Shown here one piece after another: positions 5,168 to 7,836 of a stretch of DNA of 7,836 nucleotides. Each line of letters begins with the position of its first letter. Position 1 is the first letter of the stretch. Source of the stretch: a candidate division TA06 bacterium (GTDB taxonomy: Bacteria > Hydrothermota > DG-26 > E44-bin18 > JADFOU01); contig JADFOU010000088.1 in the NCBI GenBank assembly GCA_022562655.1, forward strand, positions 1 to 7,836, read 5' to 3'. The position numbers and the translations under genes are program-made. Below the pieces are notes generated by a model that saw only the letters and a program-made list of their open reading frames with translations, was not told the origin of the DNA and searched no databases.

Positions 5168-7836
5168 ATGAAAGGACGCCCCTTCCCATATGTGACCCTC
5201 ACTTTACTCTGGGCAGCCGGAGTCCAGGCCACTCCTCCCCTCGGTCCAGAGTTCCCCTTAGACACAACCCTTGCCTACAACCAGGCGCGGAATGACCAGA
5301 GGTTTCCTGCCATTACGTTCGACGGATCAAACTACTTTGTCGTCTGGCAGGACCTTCGCCGAGAATTAGACTACGATATTATCGGAACCCGGATCGCGTT
5401 TGATGGTACGGTGTTAGATCCTGGAGGGATCGTCATCTCCATGGCGCCTGAGTTTCAATCCTATCCCGCAGTAGCCACTGGTATTTCAAACTCTCTTGTG
5501 GTCTGGGTGGATGGAAGGGATATCGAAAGTGGTTCAGGTCTCGATCTTTATGGAACGAGAGTCACCCCCTCTGGAGTTGTTCTCGATCCAACTGGAATCT
5601 TTATTTCTACAGGGCTCTCCAACCCCTGGTTTCCTAAAGTTGCATTTGGAGGGTCTAATTATCTGGTTGTGTGGCAGGCCTATGACCTGATCCCTGATGA
5701 TGTAGAGATTTTTGGAGTTCGCGTAGATCTGAACGGATTACCCATTGATGGGACCCCCTTTGCGATCCCCTCTGCGGGGAGGCGTCAACGAGCCCCTGCA
5801 ATCTCCTTTGACGGGACGAACTACCTCGTGGTCTGGGAAGATGAACGGAGCGGGGTTGACTTTGACATCTATGGGGCCCGGGTGAGCCCTTCTGGGTTTG
5901 TTCTGGACACCATCGGAATTCCCATCTCAACCGAGGTAGAGGACCAGTTAAACCCAGCCATAGCCTTTGATGGTATAAATTACCTGGTTGTCTGGCAAAA
6001 TGAGCTTGACACATTTCCATTTGTCAAAGACTTTGACATCCACGGCCGTCGGATTTCTGTTGATGGAACCGTTCTTGACACCAATGACATTATCATCGGG
6101 AGAGATAGTTTAGGTCAAATTTCGCCATCCATAACATTCGATGGGACGTGTTATCTTGTGACATGGATGGACCGACGTCGTAATTTACTCCATAATTTTG
6201 ATCTATTTGGTGCAAGAGTAGATCCCAATGGTACTGTTCTCGATACAGCCGGAATCCAAATAGCAATAGCGAATCACACAGAATACTATTCTGCTGTAGC
6301 ATCGAATGGGTTAAATCATCTCATCGTCTGGAGGGGAGGGTCTTCGAATCTCAGCGAACTATTTTACACTCAATATAATATATTAGGAGCACGGGTCGAT
6401 GGGGGAGGGTCTCTCTTGGACTCTCTACCTTTCTCCATCTCTAATTCAACCCGCCACCAGAGGTCTCCAGACCTTGACTTTGACGGAAACAACGCTCTCG
6501 TCTCCTGGAGTGAAGGTTACTATCTCTGGGACGGAAGGGTTCCTGGTATCCGAGTGAATACAGGTGGAACTATAAGCGACCCAATTCCCGTCCCCATTTT
6601 TCAATATTATGATATTTCCAAAGAAAGGGACAATTCTTCAGTATCCTATGATGGGACAAACTTTCTGGTAGTTTCAGGATTCACTGGTTTGTCTGAATCT
6701 GAGGGTTCCCATATCGATACAAGTGGGGCCGTTTTGGATTCCTTTTCAATTCCAGCAGGGAGATGGAACCGGGCAATCTCCTTTGATGGAACAAACCACT
6801 TAATCCTCTGGAATCAATCGCTTGGTAGGATCGAAGGATTACGTGTTGATCCAGCTGGTAATGTCCTGGATTCTCTGCCCTTTGAGATTACTCCGAATTT
6901 GCCATGGTCTGCCTCTACCCATCCTGCTGTAGCCTTTGATGGCACAAATTACCTTGTCATATGGATTGGAATGTTAAGAATTCAAGAACCATGGATTTAT
7001 GCCGGGAGAATTACTCCGGATGGAATTCCCATAGACTCAAGCGGAATAGTAGTCTCAGAATGGGGTCCCTTTGATTTCCGGGGATCTCCTGTTATGTGGA
7101 GAGACATTGATAAACCGATTGACTTAGCCTTTGATGGCACGCAATACTTAGCGGTCTGGGAAGACATCCGGAATGATGGGAGTGGAGACAATTCGGATAT
7201 CTACGGCGCTCGGATCACTCCCGATGGGACGGTTCTTGACACGAGTGGAATCCCCATCTCTACAGAAGCCCAAAATCAGTTGAACCCATCAGTTACCTTT
7301 GACGGGAATAACTTCCTTGTAATCTGGGAGGACTACCGAAATGATCTTGCGGATATCTATGGAACTGAGGTGACATCGAACGGAATTGTCCTCAATCCTG
7401 GGGGTGTCCTCATCTCCGAAGGAGCCTACCCTAACCGTTTTCCCGAACTGATAAGGGTAGGAGATGGGCGTTCTCTCATTGTCTATCAGAGTTTTCGTCC
7501 GACTCCTTATGGTGATGACCGGATCTTTGGCCGTCTCTTTGAGACAAGTGTTGGTGTAGAAGAGGGCGAGTCCTTTCCAATCTCAAAATTCAAACTCTTC
7601 CAAAATCGTCCCAACCCATTCATAAACTCCACCAAAATATTCTACACCATCCCAGCAGTCAGCAGTCAGCGATCAGCGATCGGCGAGCAGAAAAAAATCC
7701 CCGTTCGACTGGTGGTTTATGATATTATGGGCAGGCGTGTAAAAATCTTAGTGGACGAAAAGCAAGTACCAGGAATCTATCAAGTCGAATGGGACAGCAA
7801 GGACCAAGCCAGTGGAATCTACTTCTATCGCCTCCA
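5168..7836 (+). CDS. Secreted beta-repeat (propeller-like) protein with type IX-like sorting domain (3' partial)
   Basis: Open from ATG 5168 through the last base: 889 complete codons, no stop. Residues 1-21 form a signal peptide (basic MKGR, hydrophobic core, cleavage after GVQA). Residues about 48-790 are roughly 14 units of about 55 residues of the form AIxFDGTNYLVVWED...DIYGARVxPDGTVLDTxGIPIS, four beta strands per unit, as in beta-propeller blades. Residues about 805 on form a C-terminal sorting domain: KLFQNRPNPF (809-818), VRLVVYDIMGRRVKILVD, and SGIYFYRL (882-889), the usual last strands of type IX secretion or FlgD-like tails; perhaps 15 residues are missing. A 12-residue insert (830-841) interrupts this domain. 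No enzyme motif is visible; a surface or binding role is inferred. Expression is probably sigma-54 driven. The ribosome site is weak (AAGAGAAAAG). No cysteine-rich or lipobox feature is seen. Confidence 0.88.
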   Translation, partial: MKGRPFPYVTLTLLWAAGVQATPPLGPEFPLDTTLAYNQARNDQRFPAITFDGSNYFVVWQDLRRELDYDIIGTRIAFDGTVLDPGGIVISMAPEFQSYPAVATGISNSLVVWVDGRDIESGSGLDLYGTRVTPSGVVLDPTGIFISTGLSNPWFPKVAFGGSNYLVVWQAYDLIPDDVEIFGVRVDLNGLPIDGTPFAIPSAGRRQRAPAISFDGTNYLVVWEDERSGVDFDIYGARVSPSGFVLDTIGIPISTEVEDQLNPAIAFDGINYLVVWQNELDTFPFVKDFDIHGRRISVDGTVLDTNDIIIGRDSLGQISPSITFDGTCYLVTWMDRRRNLLHNFDLFGARVDPNGTVLDTAGIQIAIANHTEYYSAVASNGLNHLIVWRGGSSNLSELFYTQYNILGARVDGGGSLLDSLPFSISNSTRHQRSPDLDFDGNNALVSWSEGYYLWDGRVPGIRVNTGGTISDPIPVPIFQYYDISKERDNSSVSYDGTNFLVVSGFTGLSESEGSHIDTSGAVLDSFSIPAGRWNRAISFDGTNHLILWNQSLGRIEGLRVDPAGNVLDSLPFEITPNLPWSASTHPAVAFDGTNYLVIWIGMLRIQEPWIYAGRITPDGIPIDSSGIVVSEWGPFDFRGSPVMWRDIDKPIDLAFDGTQYLAVWEDIRNDGSGDNSDIYGARITPDGTVLDTSGIPISTEAQNQLNPSVTFDGNNFLVIWEDYRNDLADIYGTEVTSNGIVLNPGGVLISEGAYPNRFPELIRVGDGRSLIVYQSFRPTPYGDDRIFGRLFETSVGVEEGESFPISKFKLFQNRPNPFINSTKIFYTIPAVSSQRSAIGEQKKIPVRLVVYDIMGRRVKILVDEKQVPGIYQVEWDSKDQASGIYFYRL
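5309..7540 (+). repeat. About 14 degenerate protein-level repeats in the secreted protein
   Basis: Counting the FDGxNYLVVWxD-like segment gives 14 units, the first with Trp60 and the last being RSLIVYQSF around residue 770. The average spacing is about 55 residues. Units 1, 3-5, 10, 11 and 13 are closest to consensus; units 2, 7, 9 and 14 are degenerate. The best-preserved DNA, such as TTTGA(T/C)GG(G/A)AC, recurs throughout, but units are not near-identical, so the expansion is old. Confidence 0.75.
7654..7688 (+). repeat. Five-unit 7-bp array inside the sorting-domain coding sequence
   Basis: The units are AGCAGTC, AGCAGTC, AGCGATC, AGCGATC and GGCGAGC. With one more base the insert is 36 nt, or 12 codons in frame, coding AVSSQRSAIGEQ (residues 830-841). 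Without it the domain reads IFYTIP-KKIPVRLVVYD, the ordinary form. AGCGATC-type heptad arrays are a known kind of dispersed short-period repeat. Confidence 0.8.

Noticed and set aside
5655..6302. Minus-strand open frames within the secreted-protein gene
   Set aside because: They are shadows of a strongly patterned repeat-coding region. The plus frame has signal peptide, repeats and sorting domain.

Overview
The window holds five protein genes, all on the + strand, from a bacterium that looks like a member of the Fibrobacterota-Chlorobiota-Bacteroidota (FCB) superphylum or an allied uncultivated phylum of the WOR-3 / TA06 / Cloacimonadota kind. This is an inference from gene content. It rests on a secreted beta-repeat protein with a type IX-like C-terminal sorting domain, a DUF2723 (TMEM260-like) membrane glycosyltransferase with TPRs, weak Shine-Dalgarno sequences, and many dispersed intergenic repeats typical of such genomes. 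No rRNA, tRNA, CRISPR array, transposase or phage gene is visible.

Layout: (1) 2-259, the C-terminal tail of a probable AsmA-like envelope protein ending in a lysine/glutamate coiled coil. (2) 260-541, intergenic DNA made almost wholly of repeats. (3) 542-1471, a membrane-anchored peptidase-MA-type zinc metalloprotease. (4) 1472-1812, a second repeat-built intergenic region whose modules are inverted copies of those in (2). (5) 1813-4494, the DUF2723/TPR protein. (6) 4576-4824, a stand-alone Lrp/AsnC-type ligand-binding (RAM) domain. (7) 4825-5167, a repeat hairpin, then an AT-rich region ending in a near-perfect sigma-54 promoter. (8) 5168 to the window end, a large secreted protein of about 14 beta-propeller-like repeats plus a sorting domain, cut by the window edge a few codons before its expected stop.

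Functionally most of the window concerns the cell envelope: an AsmA-like protein, an anchored extracytoplasmic protease, a polytopic glycosyltransferase-like protein and an exported surface or secreted protein. The RAM-domain protein is the one cytoplasmic candidate. The first four genes may be co-transcribed, but repeat elements separate them. The last gene very probably has its own sigma-54 control.

The unusual theme is how far small repeats have entered the genes. A 39-bp near-perfect palindrome lies in frame (exactly 13 codons) inside the active-site loop of the protease. A 7-bp-period array accounts for an in-frame 12-residue insert in the sorting domain of the last gene. The stop codons of three consecutive genes lie inside repeats. 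The whole protease gene sits in a block of nested inverted repeats (about 267-1807) that fills the space between its two neighbours almost to the base.
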